Position numbers and translations under genes: made by a program | Part shown: one piece after another, positions 1 to 15,800 of the stretch | How the letters are laid out: each line of letters starts with the position of its first letter | How positions within the stretch are numbered: position 1 is the first letter of the stretch | Notes under the pieces: model-generated | The model's database searches: none | The model's input: only the letters and a program-made list of their open reading frames with translations | What the model was told of the DNA's origin: nothing | Origin: Gordionus sp. m RMFG-2023 | Taxonomy: Eukaryota; Nematomorpha; Gordioida; Chordodea; Parachordodidae | Direction: 5' to 3' | DNA: 64,000 nucleotides | Assembly: GCF_954871325.1 (NCBI RefSeq) | Contig: NC_088777.1 | Span: 23,785,366-23,849,365, forward strand

Positions 1-898
1 GAATTATTCCGGAAAAGAGTATTATTTTATCTTATTAAAACACATATTATATATAATTTAGTTGCAGAAACTAAAAGGCAATATTTATCTGAAAATTTGC
101 AAGAATTAAATCTCCAAGAACTATCTCCTTTATTACCCTACACTGATTTCGAGGATAAGGATAACACAAATCCAACCGATTGTAAAAAAAATTTCCCATA
201 TTTTTAATTTCATTTATTCAGTGGATCAAGCTATCTTATCTCCAATTAGTAAAATTGATTCGATAAAAAGCAAATCATATTTACTACAAAAGCCTTTGGC
301 ATTGTTTTATTCCGTTTTGATATCCGAAGCTAAAGTATGTTTTTAGTCACAATCCCAAATATGAATTTAGATTAGATTGATGATAATATTAATTAGGCTA
401 TAATAATAGATATGCATTCATTTAATATTAGAATTACTCTAAATTTATAGTTATGTTTTAATTCATTTATATTAGAAAAAGTATGACCAAGACTTATCGA
501 TAACTTCTCTAATTAAAGATAGGAAAAGTCTTTTAACTCCAGACTTGATAAAACAAGTGTATTATGAATTATTAGACATGCAAGATAGTTCAAATTTAGT
601 TCTAATTAATCAAAATAATCCATTAACTGAGACTGATTCGATAAATTGGTTTTCAAAGATCAAAAATTTTGAAGCATCTTTATCTTTATCTTCCATTATC
701 AGCTATATAATAGGACTTGGTGACAGGCATTTGGGAAATTTATTGATTGATTCTCAAAAGGGAACTCTTATACAAATTGATTTTAATATTTGTTTTGAAA
801 GAGGGAAATTTTTAGCTATACCAGAAACTGTTCCGTTTCGATTAACCCCAATAATCGAAAATATTTTACTGGGAAATTCTTTTACCATTGGATCAATG
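1..898 (+). CDS. Kinase-domain exons 1-3 of the SMG1-like PIKK
   Basis: Exons 1-181, 222-334 and 476-898 are joined by introns of 40 and 141 nt. The frame starts in mid-gene (ELFRKR at the window edge). Exon 3 has the PIKK catalytic loop GLGDRHLGN, with D, R, H and the metal-binding N, and 15 residues later IDFN, the DFG equivalent. It continues with ICFERGK, a PE.VPFRLT activation segment and an IEN. The N in IDFN and the NxCFE-K/R-GK pattern fit SMG1 better than TOR, ATM or DNA-PK; ATR is second choice. Upstream, KPLALFYSVLI and the segment after it match the kinase helix preceding the catalytic loop. The catalytic residues look intact, so the gene is probably functional. Confidence 0.85.
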
Positions 899-3800
899 GT
901 ATAATTTTTATCAATATACTTGCAGTAACAGTTTTTAACATTTACTCTTTTGACCTTCTAAATTTTGGTCCATTGACAAACATAAGTTGGCTATAACTAT
1001 GGTATATATAATTTTCTATAAAAAATGAATATTTAATTAACCCTTCATTACTTTTCCTAAAAAAATTACAAATGCACTCAAGTGATATTGATAGTTGGCA
1101 ATCCCGAATTGAATTAGTTATCAAATTGGAGTTATATTTATTTTCATCTTTATATATATAATAGACCCCTGCAGATAGAGGACTGCAAAGTAATTTTTTC
1201 GCAACCCGAGCCCGAATTTAAAAAATTTTTTCGTCCGAGCCCGACCCGAGCCCGAATAAAATTTTGCAATTTAGTTTGAATATTATAATAGCCAAAAAAA
1301 CTTTATGTGTATTTATTCATCGCCACCTTAAATAAAAGTTTATTTGACGGCCATAATCTATTCAAGATATATATTAAGTTGCATTTTATTTAATTTGTAA
1401 AAAATATTATAAAAAGATTAATATACAAGCGAATTTAAAAATTATAGCGATTATATTTATGTCGAATATAGATGATAATGATATAAAAGTTAATTAATAT
1501 ATAAAAAATATAATGAACATATCTATTATATTAACATATCAATATCATTATCAAAAGTATCACAAAGTGAATAATTATGATATATAAATAAAGAGACGTC
1601 CAGTTTATCCTAAATTATAAAATAATAATTGATAATGACATGACATGTTATTATGATTGACATTTTAAGGATAAAATGTGATAAATAAAAATCATATGAT
1701 TCTATAATTAATATTACAAATTACAATGACTATTTGGGATATTAATATTATTATTCGGGTCGGGTTTCGGGTCGGACAGCTCTTACAACCCGACCCTGAA
1801 CCCTAGATAAAACTTTTTTCATGTCCGAACCCGACACGAGCTCGAGGCTCGGGTCGGGCTACGGACAGCCCGTGCAGTCCTCTACCTGCAGATACTATTT
1901 TTTGCCCGACATGGTCCGATTTTTTCATTTAACCAGCCTGACCCTAATACAATTAAAAATTTTATAAAAATGCAAACATTATTATAAAGTTAAATAAAAT
2001 AAAAAATCTCTAATATATTTTTCTTTCCCAGAGAATTTCTAATTAGCTTTTTATTTATTTATTTTTTAATAAAAGATAATAAAAAAATATTTTCCTTTTT
2101 ACTTTTGTACTCAAGCCCGGTATAGTCTTGTAAACTCAATACATTTAAAATCACTACGGTATTGATTCTACAACCGGCACTTTAATTATTTTAGGACTTT
2201 TGGCCGACTTTCAGGGCTTTAATCTATAATAATAATACAGACCATATGGCGATAATTTTATTTTAAAAATAAACTCGGATCAGGCCTAAAAAGAATACAA
2301 AACTTGAGCCAGGCCGTTTAGATTTTTTTAAAAATCATAGTTTTTAATATTTATTTACTGTTGGCAATATCAACTGAACTAAATAATAAAATGCAGAAAA
2401 TTATTAAAATTAATATATATATTAAAAATTCATGCCGGTTTTTTAAAATCAACCAGGACTGGACTTGTAATAGGTAGGCGCTACAGATCTCTGATTTATA
2501 TTAAATAAAACTTCATCCATCTGGCATGATAAATAATTATTATTAAATTTGATGCTTTATGAAAAAGTAATTTAATATGCCAAAAATTATTACCAGTATC
2601 ATAAAAATTCTAAATTTTTCTTAAAATGTAAATAACACATTATTTTTTAGCCTATTTATTCGTATTGAAATCAGCATTTTAAACTTTAATGGTTGGTTAA
2701 AAATTATCAAAAATAAAAATTAGTTTGCGTGATTAAATAGTCAAAATTATTAAGCTACTAAAACCAAATAAAGATAAGTGATATGAAAAGAGTACCCTAC
2801 TTGGGTAACAAGGGCTAAAAATCATACAATTTTCTATTATTAATTATAATCCTTCAATAAAGTTTAATCATTGCATATGAATTGTTTTGATTTAAGTTGA
2901 AATAATAGCGGTACATGAATAATATATATGAAAAATAAAAAATCAAATATTATTTATAAAAAAAATAATAAATTTAGGGTAATTTCAAAACATTCGCCAT
3001 CGAAACTTTGGGAATTATACGTCAACACCCCGAGATTCACGAATTATATTCTGATTGGTTGTTAAATGACCCTCCTTTACATTCAGATAGTTTAAGAAAA
3101 TCTATCCTTCCAACTTCATTTGATAGTATTGCAAGCAAATTCCATGTAATTAATACCGACATAAAACGTACCAAGACATATTCTAAACATAAAAAATGGA
3201 AATTTTATCTAGTATTTCAACTACTTCATTGGAAAGATTTTATAAAATATCATATGGGTATTGAAATTGATGTTAATATATCTGGACGTGAATGTAATAA
3301 TATTAATTCTCTTAAACTCCAATATTGTAAAGAAGAGTTAATGGATGCAATCAAATCTTCTCATTCTCATTTTAACATTGAATACGAAACACTCTTTCAT
3401 GATAATTAGTAAAAAAATAACATCTATATAAATCAAGATTGGGCAATAATTAATTACATATGTAATTTCACATAATTACAATTCCTTTTTTGTAATTAAT
3501 AACTAATTAATTTCATTTTTTAAAAATGGCATTAGTAATAATAATTGACATTTTTAAGCATCTGATTATAATTACAAATTTAAAATATTTTTTTGAGCAT
3601 TTCTCAATTTTTTTTCTTCTCATTTTTGATAATTTTAAAAATAAGAATTTAAAAATGATTATATTTTATTAATTTACATATCGTTTGGTATTACAGATCA
3701 AACTTATTTAATTTTAAAAAGGTTCATTATAACTCAACGATTAATTTAATTTAACAATTGTAATTATATTGTCTGCCAAAAACATTAAATATAATTTAAA

Positions 3801-6800
3801 TAAATAATTATCAAAAATGAGAAGAAAAAAATTGAGAAATGCTCAAAAAATAAAGATTGAAAATGTAAAAAAGAGATTGAAAAAGTTAGAAATGTATGTA
3901 AAGGATTACAATGAAAAAATCATTAAAAGAATATTGTATGTATGATGAAAAAAACGTAAAGAATTGTTAAAAAAATGAACCTAAATTTATAAATTATTTT
4001 TAAAAATACAAAAGAATTATCAAAAATGAGAAGAAAAATAAATCGAAGATATAGTAAGAAAAATAAAAGATATTTCCTTTCTTTTTGGGAATTTTCCTTT
4101 TTTGATTGACACTTTTATTTTTTGTTTGGGCCTTTTCCTTTTATGATTGAGCCTTTTTTGATCGGACCTTTTCTTTTTATGATTGAAACTTTTCCGTTTT
4201 TGATTGGGACTTTTCCTTTTTTGATTGGGACTTTTCCTTTCTTGATTAGGACTTTTCCTTTTTTGATTGGGACTTTTCCTTTTTTGAATGGGACTTTTCC
4301 TTTTTTGAATGGGACTTTTCCTTTTTTGAATGGGAAACCCTGTAATTGAAATCATTTATTCATATTTTTTTTACATTAAAACGATTAACAATAATTCATA
4401 TTATATAATTTTTGGCAATAATAAATGATTCTGATTTTTTTCATTAGAAGATAAATCCAAATTGTCAATCAGTTCAAATTACAAAAAAAGATAAAATAAT
4501 CTTCCATCATGAACGGCCATAATAAAACCTTCAGTAATTTCCTCAAATATATGAAGGTTTATTTATATAACTATATGTTCTTAATTTTTTTAAGAGAAAA
4601 TACTTTTACGTTAACACGATATAAAAAAATTAAAAAATTTACTGAATCATCAAAAGCAAATGATTCAATTAACTCTTTCTTTTAAGCAATGACATCAAAA
4701 AATCTTATTAGACACATCATTAGTCAATAATAAGTTGATTGATTGACAATTTTCTCAAGTCTAAAGCCTATGAGTGTGTTGTTGAAGTGAGAGAAATTTT
4801 ATTAGAACTAAAAATCTTTTCCCTGCATCTTAATGCACCTATTTTAAAGCATCGGATTTGAAGATTTTCCAATTTTTTAACGTTATTGCAAAGCTAACTC
4901 AGTTTTTTGTATAAATTTTTTTTTAGTTGTTTTGGAAAACTATTTTAAATATTGCTGACTACTTATTTAAGACATTATGAAGGATATTCCATTTTGTAGC
5001 ACAGAATTCGATTGTAATACATCAAATATTTATAATAATATATGCAAATGTCTTATATTGTATTTTATATTTAATTTAACCATCAAAACCTTTATATTTT
5101 CAAACATAAAAATGCAAATTGTTATAATGCTTAAAATTTTTAATACAAGTGCATTATAAATATATTATATTCCAATAAAGTTTCTCATTATTTATTATAA
5201 ATTTTGTCAAATCCTACATTTTTTTTACAATTTAGTTAAAAAAGGGATTGTAATTTAATTATAATTACTCTATAAAATCACGATTATATTTAATTAATAA
5301 TTAATTATAATATTTTATAAGTAATTGTATTTGGAATTAATTACATTTTTTGAGTAATTATGCCCATACTTGATTTAAATATATTTTTAATACTCTAGAA
5401 TTGTCTAAATTATAAGCTATTGTTAATCTGAGCCCATTAGGGAAAACTTGAAATGGGTTAATCATAGGGGTAAATATTGTCTTATCATTTAATTTTTAAA
5501 CGAATATAACATGATATTTGAACCAAAAATGTATTTCAATGAGCATGAATTATTCTGAAAACATTCCATAAATAAATTAAACTTTTTTCAAACAACTTTT
5601 AGAATTTTCTAGGGCTGTACCGATCCACAAATTTTTCACCAATCCGATATTTTCCTATATTAAAAAACCCGATCCGATATTTATATTGATTTTTATTTAC
5701 CATCTATCTTTGTATCAATGCCATAAAAATATCAATATTTTTTTTAAAATCCAACTACTTTTACGAATGATAATTGTATTTTATTTTTTCTATTCTCCAA
5801 AAAGTTGAATCTCATTTAAAATATTTGCAATGTTTTCGGGTAAAGTGTTGTTGTTAAATAGCTCCATTTAACCTATTTTTAAATAGGACTAAAACAAGAT
5901 TTTCGCCAAAATATTATTACCTAAGCCTCGAAATTTCGCCAATAGAAGTCCAAACCTTTCAGCCATCTGTGCGGAAAATAAATAAGGTTGAGTAATTTAT
6001 TTTTTGGCCAAAGAGTTACCTTCGTTTTTAAAAATTGACTAAATCGAGTCGTTTAACAACACTAACTGTTATGACTCGTTAAATATTTTAAAATTCTTTT
6101 TTTGCAGTTTAACAAAAAATTGTGAAAATTTTTAACAATTTTTTTAAACATTACAACAAATAAATAGTAAAATTTATATATATTTAATCATAAAATAACC
6201 AAACCCAATTAAAAATATCGAATCGGTTTTTTAAATGCTAAACCGATTCAATATTTAATATCGGCGCCCTAGAATTTTCACATGTTTGCTAGTATTTTTA
6301 ATGCTACTTTTGAAAAATAACTAGTTTATATTTTTTTGAAGTAACTCGTTGTATAATTTATAACTAGTTTCATTGCAAGTTGCTTTATGAATTATTTAAT
6401 ATGTATAATATTTATAAAATAATTATAAAAACATAATATTATATCAATTGATAAAAATATATTTATAAGCAGATCAAATATCAGGGCCCACTATTTTTTA
6501 TCTAGGTTCTCAAGAAGGAGCCACAATTATTTTTGAGGGCTTATTTCAGCATTTTAATGAATATAGAGAAATTCCTCCGTTTATTTGAAAATGTCTTAAT
6601 TTTATTGCTTAAAAGTTAATTTATAAGTTAGGGGAGAAAAATGTCAATTTGTAGATAAAACGATAGTCGAGTGAACATGTTGTTAGTTTTAAGTATTTTT
6701 TTTATCTATCTTATTTCGGCTGTTAGTAAAGGATAAGTTTTATTTGATTGGAATAAGGAAACACGAATTGTCCAAGTGTTACAATCTGTATAATTACATA

Positions 6801-9800
6801 GTTTCACTATGTCACTTCCTAGTTATAAACCTAGGGCTACTCTCAATTATTCTTCTCGTAGCCAGGATTTGGCTGGTGACCGGTCCAACAATCGATCCCG
6901 CCTCAAGATCGATAGGACCAGGCCGACCTTCACTAACCTACTTAATATAGGCATTTTGCTATGTTGTATTTTCATAAAATTAATTTTGGTTTTTCACTTT
7001 TTTTATATAAAATATTTTCAAATATAGCCGTTATTTTAAAATATCATTTAATATATTGTATACCTTTCTGTAGGAAAGAAGGGGTAGGATGTATAGGGAT
7101 TTTTTTATTAGCTTAAAATGATATGTGCAAGAACAGGCAAATTTCTAAAGAAAGGGAATTTTCCATTTCCCCACCCCTGACGCCTATGGTTCGTCTGATA
7201 AAAGATTGCCAAGGCTGCCACTGGGAAGGACCTCCAACAATTGACTTAGTCTGTCATAGGACTGGCGGAGTTTATAAGATCGAGGGGTAGATAGTATATC
7301 AGAATAAGGATATTAGATGAAGTGGAAAAAGATCTAGATCACCAAATTTTGCTGGTTCGGAAAGAGCCCAGTTAAAATTCGTAATTTTTCAGTAAAAAAA
7401 ACTACCTAAAAAAAGGAGAATCTATAAATATGTACAAATTTTGGTATATATTGATATCTACGGAATAAAAATAAACTTTGATGCGCGGGTAGGTGTTTAA
7501 ATATGGCAGAATGTTATTAATTAATTATTATTATTATTAAAAAAATAAACATAAATATGGATTTAGATTTTATTTATAAAAATAAATGATTTTAGTTTTA
7601 AAAAAATTTTATAAAATTTTATTTTTATTAAAGACGTCATTTTTTATCGGATCGGATCGGGGAATTTTATAATATTGGCCGATAACCGATATTTTAAAAT
7701 GGGTAAAATATCGGCCGAATCCGATAAAAAATATCGGTACACCCTAAAAAATTGCAGACATTTCAAAAATATGTTTTGAATTTTATATTAGAAGCTTCTT
7801 CTGACATTATGGTATTAACTATTGGAACTAATAAGGTTAATTTATCGCGTGGCACTATTTCCTACTAAGAACACTATTACTATTATCTTATAATTATTTG
7901 TTATTTTAAAGAAAATCTCCGTTTAGATTTATTGATGGAAAACCCAAGAGCGAGGAGTTATCTTCGAAATATTTAATGTTTTTAAGAATATTAGATGATG
8001 GCCCGCAAACAGTTTCATCATATATTACTTGGGAAACTAGATTATGGATGCCTAGATAGAATTGAAGGGTCGTAAAAAAATCTTGTCCCAACTTATCCGT
8101 AGAAATAGTGATTGGCTGAGGGCTTTGTAGACTTGGGGCAATTTACAGCAAGAAACCTGAGAAAGGTGTTCTTAAACGGCTCGATTTAGCCAATTTCAAA
8201 TTAAGATTTTAGCCAAAATAATATTCACGCCTCCATTAAGAGATACCCAAACATTTCTGCTATGTATCAAAATATCCAGACTTGCAATATTTTTTAAAAT
8301 ATTGGGTGAGCCGTTTTTAAAAATCAAGCCGTTTAACAGCATTGCTTTCAAAAGTTCAAAAGTATCTTCATTTTCCTTAGCTAATCTAACATCAGAGGTT
8401 CTAAGTTTTAGTGCTTCATTTATGTCCCCTTGGTCTAATATTTTTTTTGAGATAATATTATTTGTGAATGATGTTATCTATTTCGATATTATTAATATTA
8501 TTCTTGTAATTTTCCATTTTGTGAAACATATTCATTTATTATCATTTTTACAAAATAATTTTTCATTTAAAAATTTTAATGAAAATACAAATAGCACTGA
8601 AGAGGCCATTATTTTTTAATAGTTAAAAATAATAAATGGCTCAGAATAAACAGTAAATAAAAATAATATAAAGATAATGAATCAGCTAGATATATATTTG
8701 ACATATTTAAAAAAGTGACTAGTTACTTTTGCCGTTATACTCCAAAAATTCAATTAGTTTCAAAAATAATGAGTAATTTTTTTACAAAAGTTTAACTAGG
8801 CCCCAATTATTATAATAAGATGGTTGACTTGATTTTATGTAAATTATATACCAAAGTTCGTGCCATGGGATATACTATATATAATATGGGATGAAACTGT
8901 GGAATTTATTATATTTTACAATGTATTTTAATTTATTTTCAAATGATCAACATTTTGAATAAAAAAATGAATAAAAGATTTTTTTTAAAGAGAACTCGCA
9001 ATGCGAGAGGCGAAAATTCCCGAGATGTTTTTTGAAAATACAAAATGTTATATTTTTTTTAATTATTGGATTAAAAATATAAATTTATTTTTTTAAATAT
9101 TAGATTAATAAAAATAAGATTTCTTTTTAAATCTTCATTGGCCCGCGATTTTAATAAGTTTTTGAAACCTAAATTATTTATCGCACGCCTTTTTTAAGTT
9201 TGAATACTTGATTTTGCCGGAATTATATACCATCATGTATAGAGTACCTCCCTCTAAATTTCAGACAATCGCTATCAATTTTATTTTATATAAATATCTA
9301 TCTATATACAAATAAAAAGATTAAAACAAAATGGTTTATATTTTACAAAGTAGATACTCTATATATTGGAAAACAATTCCGGCAAAAGTCAAAATTATAA
9401 AAAACGGCTATAAATGATTTACATTTCAAAAATATTTTAAAAGCTCAGATTTGTTAACTATCTAATTCAAATTGACGGCCACAATTTGTATTTTTATAAC
9501 TAATAATTGATATAATATAGAGAATAATGTGATAAAGTCAGAATTTATTTATCATATAGAGGTTTACATTAGAGATCTGCAAAATCAAATTTTTCGACCC
9601 AAGCCTGCCCCCGGCTATATATTTTTAACAACTTTCTTCTAAAATTGTTTAATTTGCCTTAATTATTGGGTTTTTTTTTAAATTTTATCGACATATTTAT
9701 ATGAATATTTAAAATGTTTTACAACAAATCATATTAATACTGTAATCAGGCAAAATAGAAAGAATAGGAAGGAAATATCATTATATTTTAAGCCGTCATT

Positions 9801-12800
9801 AGCATTAAAAGCAACGTAAAAATATGTGAGCTGAAATGACAGCTATTTTGATTTCTCGAACATTATTGGCGGTCATTTTTTAAAAATTAAATACTACTTT
9901 TTAATGTATCATGATCAATATTAATATGATAAATAGTTTAAATACTAAATAAACTAAAGTGTTTTAATATCATAAATTTTAATTCTACAGCTTTTTAACA
10001 TGATTTAAAGTAGAATAGAATTACCTTTTTTAAATTATTGAAAATTTGCTTTCACTATTTTTGTAGCATTATTTAATATTTAGACTTCCATATCAGTTTA
10101 TCATTAATTAGTTTTAACAATTATCTAAATTTGATTTTATTACATCGATATTTTTGTTTTATTTTAAAAATATTAATAGTAACAAACTAGCTGAATATTT
10201 TAAGGAAATATCAATTTTTCTTGAAAAACATAACTTATTCGAGGATATTAGAAATGATAAGATTTGGCCTGTCTTACAATCATATAAAAAGATTTCACGG
10301 ATATTACCATTTTGCTCAAAATATCAAGAAGATTTAAACTGCGAAAAACTGATCGATGATGGTTGGTTTGATGATTTGATAAAACGGTAAATAATTATTT
10401 TTTATATTATAAATAGTTAGGAAAATAATCTTGTTTATCGTAGCTTATTTTTTATAAGGTTTTTTACTTGTATTCAGGAGCATATACTTGCATTATCGCT
10501 ATCGGCACATACTTATAATTTTAACCTATACCAATGGTCGATACTTAAAAATGAAATTAACTTTTATAAATTTTTAGTCAATATTATGCTATGAATTTAT
10601 AAAAAAATTTCTATAAAATTTCTATACCATAAATAAGAAAGAAGATTCTTAAATTAAATGTATAAATTGATGAAATATATTTTTACATTTTTTAAAATAA
10701 TTATAAATATACACTTTATTATTTTTGTTATCGATATCGGGTAAAAAGGTGGCATTGTATTTCTTTTTAATTAGTAGAAAATTTACTATCAAATTTAGTC
10801 CCAGATTATAAGGAATCCATTTTATTTTCGGTGCCACGGATTTCTAAAGTTTAAAAAATGTTTGATCAAAGAGACCAATCAATAATTGCATTTATTGCAA
10901 GGTGGCAAAGATGAAGATTTTTAATAAAACGACGGTGAAGCAGATTTTGGCTGTGGCCATCTATAAGATTATCGCAGAGCTTGCATGACGTGAAGATGTT
11001 GCAGCCTAATTGAAGGCCTACAGTGATTTGAAATTTTTCTTTAGATAAAATAATTTAAGGTTGGAACATGGGGTGGCTTCAAATCATTCTTATTCTGAAC
11101 TATAATGATTGATAGCACAGCTTAACTGAATACTTGCATATATAACTAAGGAAGTTTATATTAATTATTTATAACGAGATGAAGAGTTAGCAAAATATTA
11201 TGATTAATAACACTAATATTCAGATTGGCCTCTAAAAAAGTGTATTGGTAAATCAAATTTTTTAAAATATTATCATATATTTCTTTTAATTTTTCATGTA
11301 ATTAGGAACGATTATTCTTTTATATCCTATTTTTTGATCATTTTCCTTTTTTCTGAACATTTAATTAAATTATATTTTTGGAATATTCCACTTTTATTAA
11401 TATTTTATTTTCCAAAAACAAATATACCAATGTATATATTATTAAAAAAATATAATTTTATTATAGGTATCAATCAAATTACAACAATTATAGGAATTAT
11501 AGTTCTGCTATTGAACTGATTAGATTAAAATACAACAAATTGTTAGACGTTAAAGATTCTTTTAAAGTTGTAATTTTATAATTTTTCTATTTATTATTGA
11601 ATTTTTAGATGATTTTAAAAATTATAACAGAAACTAAATTACCTGATGTGAAAAACGTTTTTTAAAATAATATATTAATCAATTATTAATATTTTCAGGA
11701 TCCATTCATACTAGCGGTTTGGAATTTAAGTAAAAAATATGGTAACGTAATGCTCGAAGTAAAATGAATGTTAAAATAATTTTTTTTAAATATTCGCTTA
11801 GGGATATGATACATTTTTTGAACAAACACTTTTATTCAAAATTCATAGTTTACTATCTACTATTTGTAAAAATGATATCTGTTTAGATAAGTTTAGTTAT
11901 AAACATTATCTCATATGTTGTTATTTAAATTTAGCTTAATGAAAACTATAGCCGATTTAAAATCATATATCAAAGATAATAATTATTTCCTCCGTATCAA
12001 TGATATTCATCATTTTTCTTCTAGAGAATTTAAGATGGAAAATGACGTTTATTTGATCAAACTGAATTATTCAATAAAATTGGTAAAATAATTATTATAA
12101 ATCAGCATTTTAATTATTTAAGTTGAATATAAAATTATTATCCACGAATTATCCAACTGATTTTCCAGGTATGATTATAAATATTTATACAATCTTAATT
12201 TATTTAAAGACCTATTTACTTCAATCGTAAAAATATTACAGCAACCAACATTATTAATCACTATTTTAAAGACTAAGGTATAGATCAAAATAAATTTTTT
12301 TTATTTTTTATTTTAGCTGAGTAAGGATCAATTATCACTTATATCCAAAGATATTGAAAAAATTTATGAATTGGCACAAGTGTCTGAAAGACTCAAAGTT
12401 TTTTAACATTTTCTACTTTTGATATATATTTTATAATAATTAAGACCACTTATATTAAGTATAACACCAATATTTTCCCGCAAGTATTTCAATATATAAT
12501 GAAGCATACTCAGGTAGCACTTAATGGTTTCCAAGAAATGAGCAAAAGTGTATTCTCATTATACACCGATATATTTAAAAAAGGATATGAATGTATTAAA
12601 CTTCGAGACATCTATAAAATGATGGAAGCAAAATGGGATAGATACATTTCAAGTAAAATTCTTACAAGGAATTATGATATAATAATATATAGAAATGACC
12701 AATGATCCTATTAGCATTTTAATAAAATTTCTATATGAAGAATGGAGAATATTTGATGATTCGATGGATAATATGTTTAAAGACTTGAATTTAAATGATA

Positions 12801-15800
12801 TCAGTATTAATAAATTGGAAAATATGTCCAATAAATGCAAAGTATATGATATAAAATCTTTAATATAAATTATTTTTATTTTTAGTATACACATTTTTTA
12901 GATCTTATATTTACAATTTATATATTAATTCGGGAAATTTTTCAAAGTCCTATGATTAGAGACTTCAAGAACATAACCAAATACGGTGATTTTATATTTT
13001 AAAATTCTATGATAAAAATGTTTTTTGTATACTCTAAACTATGAACATAAAATAACAGATTGATTCATATTACAGGGTTTCCCATTCAAAAAAGGAAAAG
13101 CTTCAATCATAAAAGGAAAAGGTCCGATCAAAAAAGGGAAAGTTTCAATCAAAAAAGGAAAAGGTCCAAACAAAAAAGGAAAAGTGTCAATCAAAAAAGG
13201 AAAATTCTCCAAAAGAAAGGAAAAAGTCCGATCAAAAAAGGAAAAGTGCCAAACAAAAAAGGAAAAAGTTCAATCAAAAAAGGAAAAGTGTCAAACAAAA
13301 AAGGAAAAGGTCCAATCAAAAAAGGAAAAGTGTCAATCGAAAAAAGAAAATTCCCAAAAGGAAAGGAAAAATGTCAATCAAAAAAGGAAAATTCCAGTGT
13401 TGTTAAACGCTACTTTTTAAAGTAGCGCGCTATCGCTACCGCTATTTTATAAAAAAAATAGCGCGCTACCGCTATCGTTTTCAAATGAGTAGCGCGCTAT
13501 TAGCTACTTTTTACGCTATTTTGATTTTTTTTAAAATATATTTTACGTAACTTTATTACCACAAATAAAATATTGGTATAAAAACATGACCATAATTTGT
13601 TACATATATATATATACATATAATATATTTATTATTGCACTTTAATAATAATTATAACATTTCGGTACTGTTCAGCAGCACTTGAGCGCAACGCAGTATT
13701 AAATTTAATAAACACTTAAATGAGTATTTTTAGATTTAAAAAAAGCATCTAGAGATTCAATAATATTATTATTTATTTCAAAAAAATCATCTATGGAAGG
13801 CCGCGGTTACGATCTTGCTATAGTATTAGTATCGTGGTTAGGCATGACATTTTTTAACGTTACCATCAGCCTATCAAGTTGCCCTTTAGATTCAGTTAAA
13901 TTATTGTATGGCCAATTTAACTTAAAACTAGGATGAACGATAGCAGCTATTACATTATCATCATACAGATCTGGAAATCTAATTTATATAAAGCGATGTA
14001 TTTATAAAAAAAGAAGAATACCTTTTTAATTTTCAAAATTTAAATTTATCTGAGATTTAGATTCATTTATAAAAAAATATTAAAATAACATTAAATTATG
14101 TGAAAGTCTTAATCTTGGTTTTGATGGGTATGAATTAATCTGGGGGGGGGGGTGGAGGGGGATGTAAAAATAATTTTTTTATATGGGTATCTAGTTATTC
14201 ATTTTTTGTCTTGAGGGTATGACTGTCAGTCCCTCAACATATTAACAAAATGTCTAGTTGAATAGAATTTACAAAAGAGAATGATGATAAAACAATTTTT
14301 TAAATCTTTTTTCGGTTCCAATCCTGAACTTGAAATATATAATTTGCAGTGTTCTATATTTAGCGCGTTATTCCATACCTATTTTTTTTAGTATCGATAG
14401 CTTTAGCTTGCTACATTTTTTTAAAAAGAGAGATAGCGGTAGCTCGTTACTAAATAAATAGCAAAAATTATTATAATTATTTTTAATTAATTCTTAAATC
14501 ATAATCTTTTTATTTTATCTGTACCAAAATTATTTTCATTATCAATATCTACTGTCGACATTTAAAAATTATTTTTTTTTTGAAAAATATATTTACAATG
14601 CATATTTTTAAATGTATATTTAAATAAATAAAATAAAAAGATTATGATTTTAGAATTAATTATAAAATTATTCTGATAATTTTTGCTATTTATTTAGTAA
14701 CGAGCTCTTTTAAAAAAAAATGTAGCACGCGAAAGCTATCGATACTAAAAAAATTAGGTATGGAATAACTCGCTAAATATAGAACACTGCAAATTATATA
14801 TTTTAAGTTCAGGATTGGAACTGAAAAAAGATTTAAAAAATTGTTTTATCTTCATTCTCTTTTATTTCTGTAAATTCTATCCAACTAAACATTTTGTTAA
14901 TATGTTGAGGGCCTGACAGTCATACCCATCAAGGCAAAAAATGAATAATTTTAATCTAAAGATATTTAAATTAGCTTTTATTTGATACCCATATCGATAT
15001 TTTGTGGTGATAAAAATATTCCTGACCTCCCAAGATCTAGACCCGCCCTCTATGAGTGATTTTTATTATTACAATAAAAAAATATTTTTATTACCTTTTA
15101 TTTGATACACATATCAAAAAAAATTTTTTTTTACACCACCCCCCCAGACCAAGTCATACCTATCCAGACCAAGAATGAAGACTTTCAGTCAAACGATATT
15201 AAAATTAGCTTTCATCTGTATCAAAAAAATTTATTTTTACACCCCCCCCCCTCCACCCCCACCCACCAGACCAAGTCATACCCATCCAGACCAAGAATGA
15301 AGACTCAGTCAAATAAAATTAACTTTTACCCATATCAAAATAAATTATTTTTACACCCCCTCCTCTCCACTCCCACCCCCCAGACCAAGTCATACCATCA
15401 AGACAAAAAAAGAATAATTTCAGTTAAACATATTAAAATTAGCTTTTACTTGTAACCCATATCAAAAAAAATTATTTTTTACACCCACCCCCACCCCCCA
15501 GACCAAATACCCATCAAGACCAAGAATGACTTTCAGGCAAACAATATTAAAATTAGCTTTTATTTGATACCCATATAAAAAAAAATTTTTTACACCCTCC
15601 ACCCCCACCCCCCAGACCAAGTCATGCCCATCCAGACCAAGAATGAAGACTTTCAGTCAAAGGATATTAAAATTAGCTTTTAAATGATACCCATATCAAA
15701 AAAAAATATTTTTAACACTCCCCCCCCCTTCCCACTCTCAGACCAAGTCATACACATCCAGACAAAGAATGAGAACTTTCAGTCAAGCCATATTAAAATT

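Larger units (their letters stand above)
3409..10179 (+). other. Intron 4, 6.8 kb, repeat-filled
   Basis: Donor GTAAAAAA at 3409, acceptor TTAATAG at 10179. It contains an inverted repeat at about 3590-3850 (arms read GAGAAGAAAAAAATTGAG and its complement), a Lys-coding minisatellite element (3930-4345), hAT MITEs at 5610-6271, 5844-6063 and 8166-8340, a lone element end near 7745 and one near 9572. Stretches 4346-5600, 6272-7640 and 8640-9560 show only degenerate A+T-rich sequence. Short patches of higher G+C at 6815-6935 and 7175-7290 are unassigned and may be old repeat copies. Confidence 0.5.

Noticed and set aside
3407-3409. True stop ending the kinase at exon 4
   Set aside because: A good donor overlaps the TAG, phases match the next exon, and a PIKK without any C-terminal region would be exceptional; kept as an alternative only.
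13060-13425. Lys-rich open frames of 78-121 codons
   Set aside because: They are read-through of a 20-bp minisatellite; the same array is open on both strands at 4020-4355.
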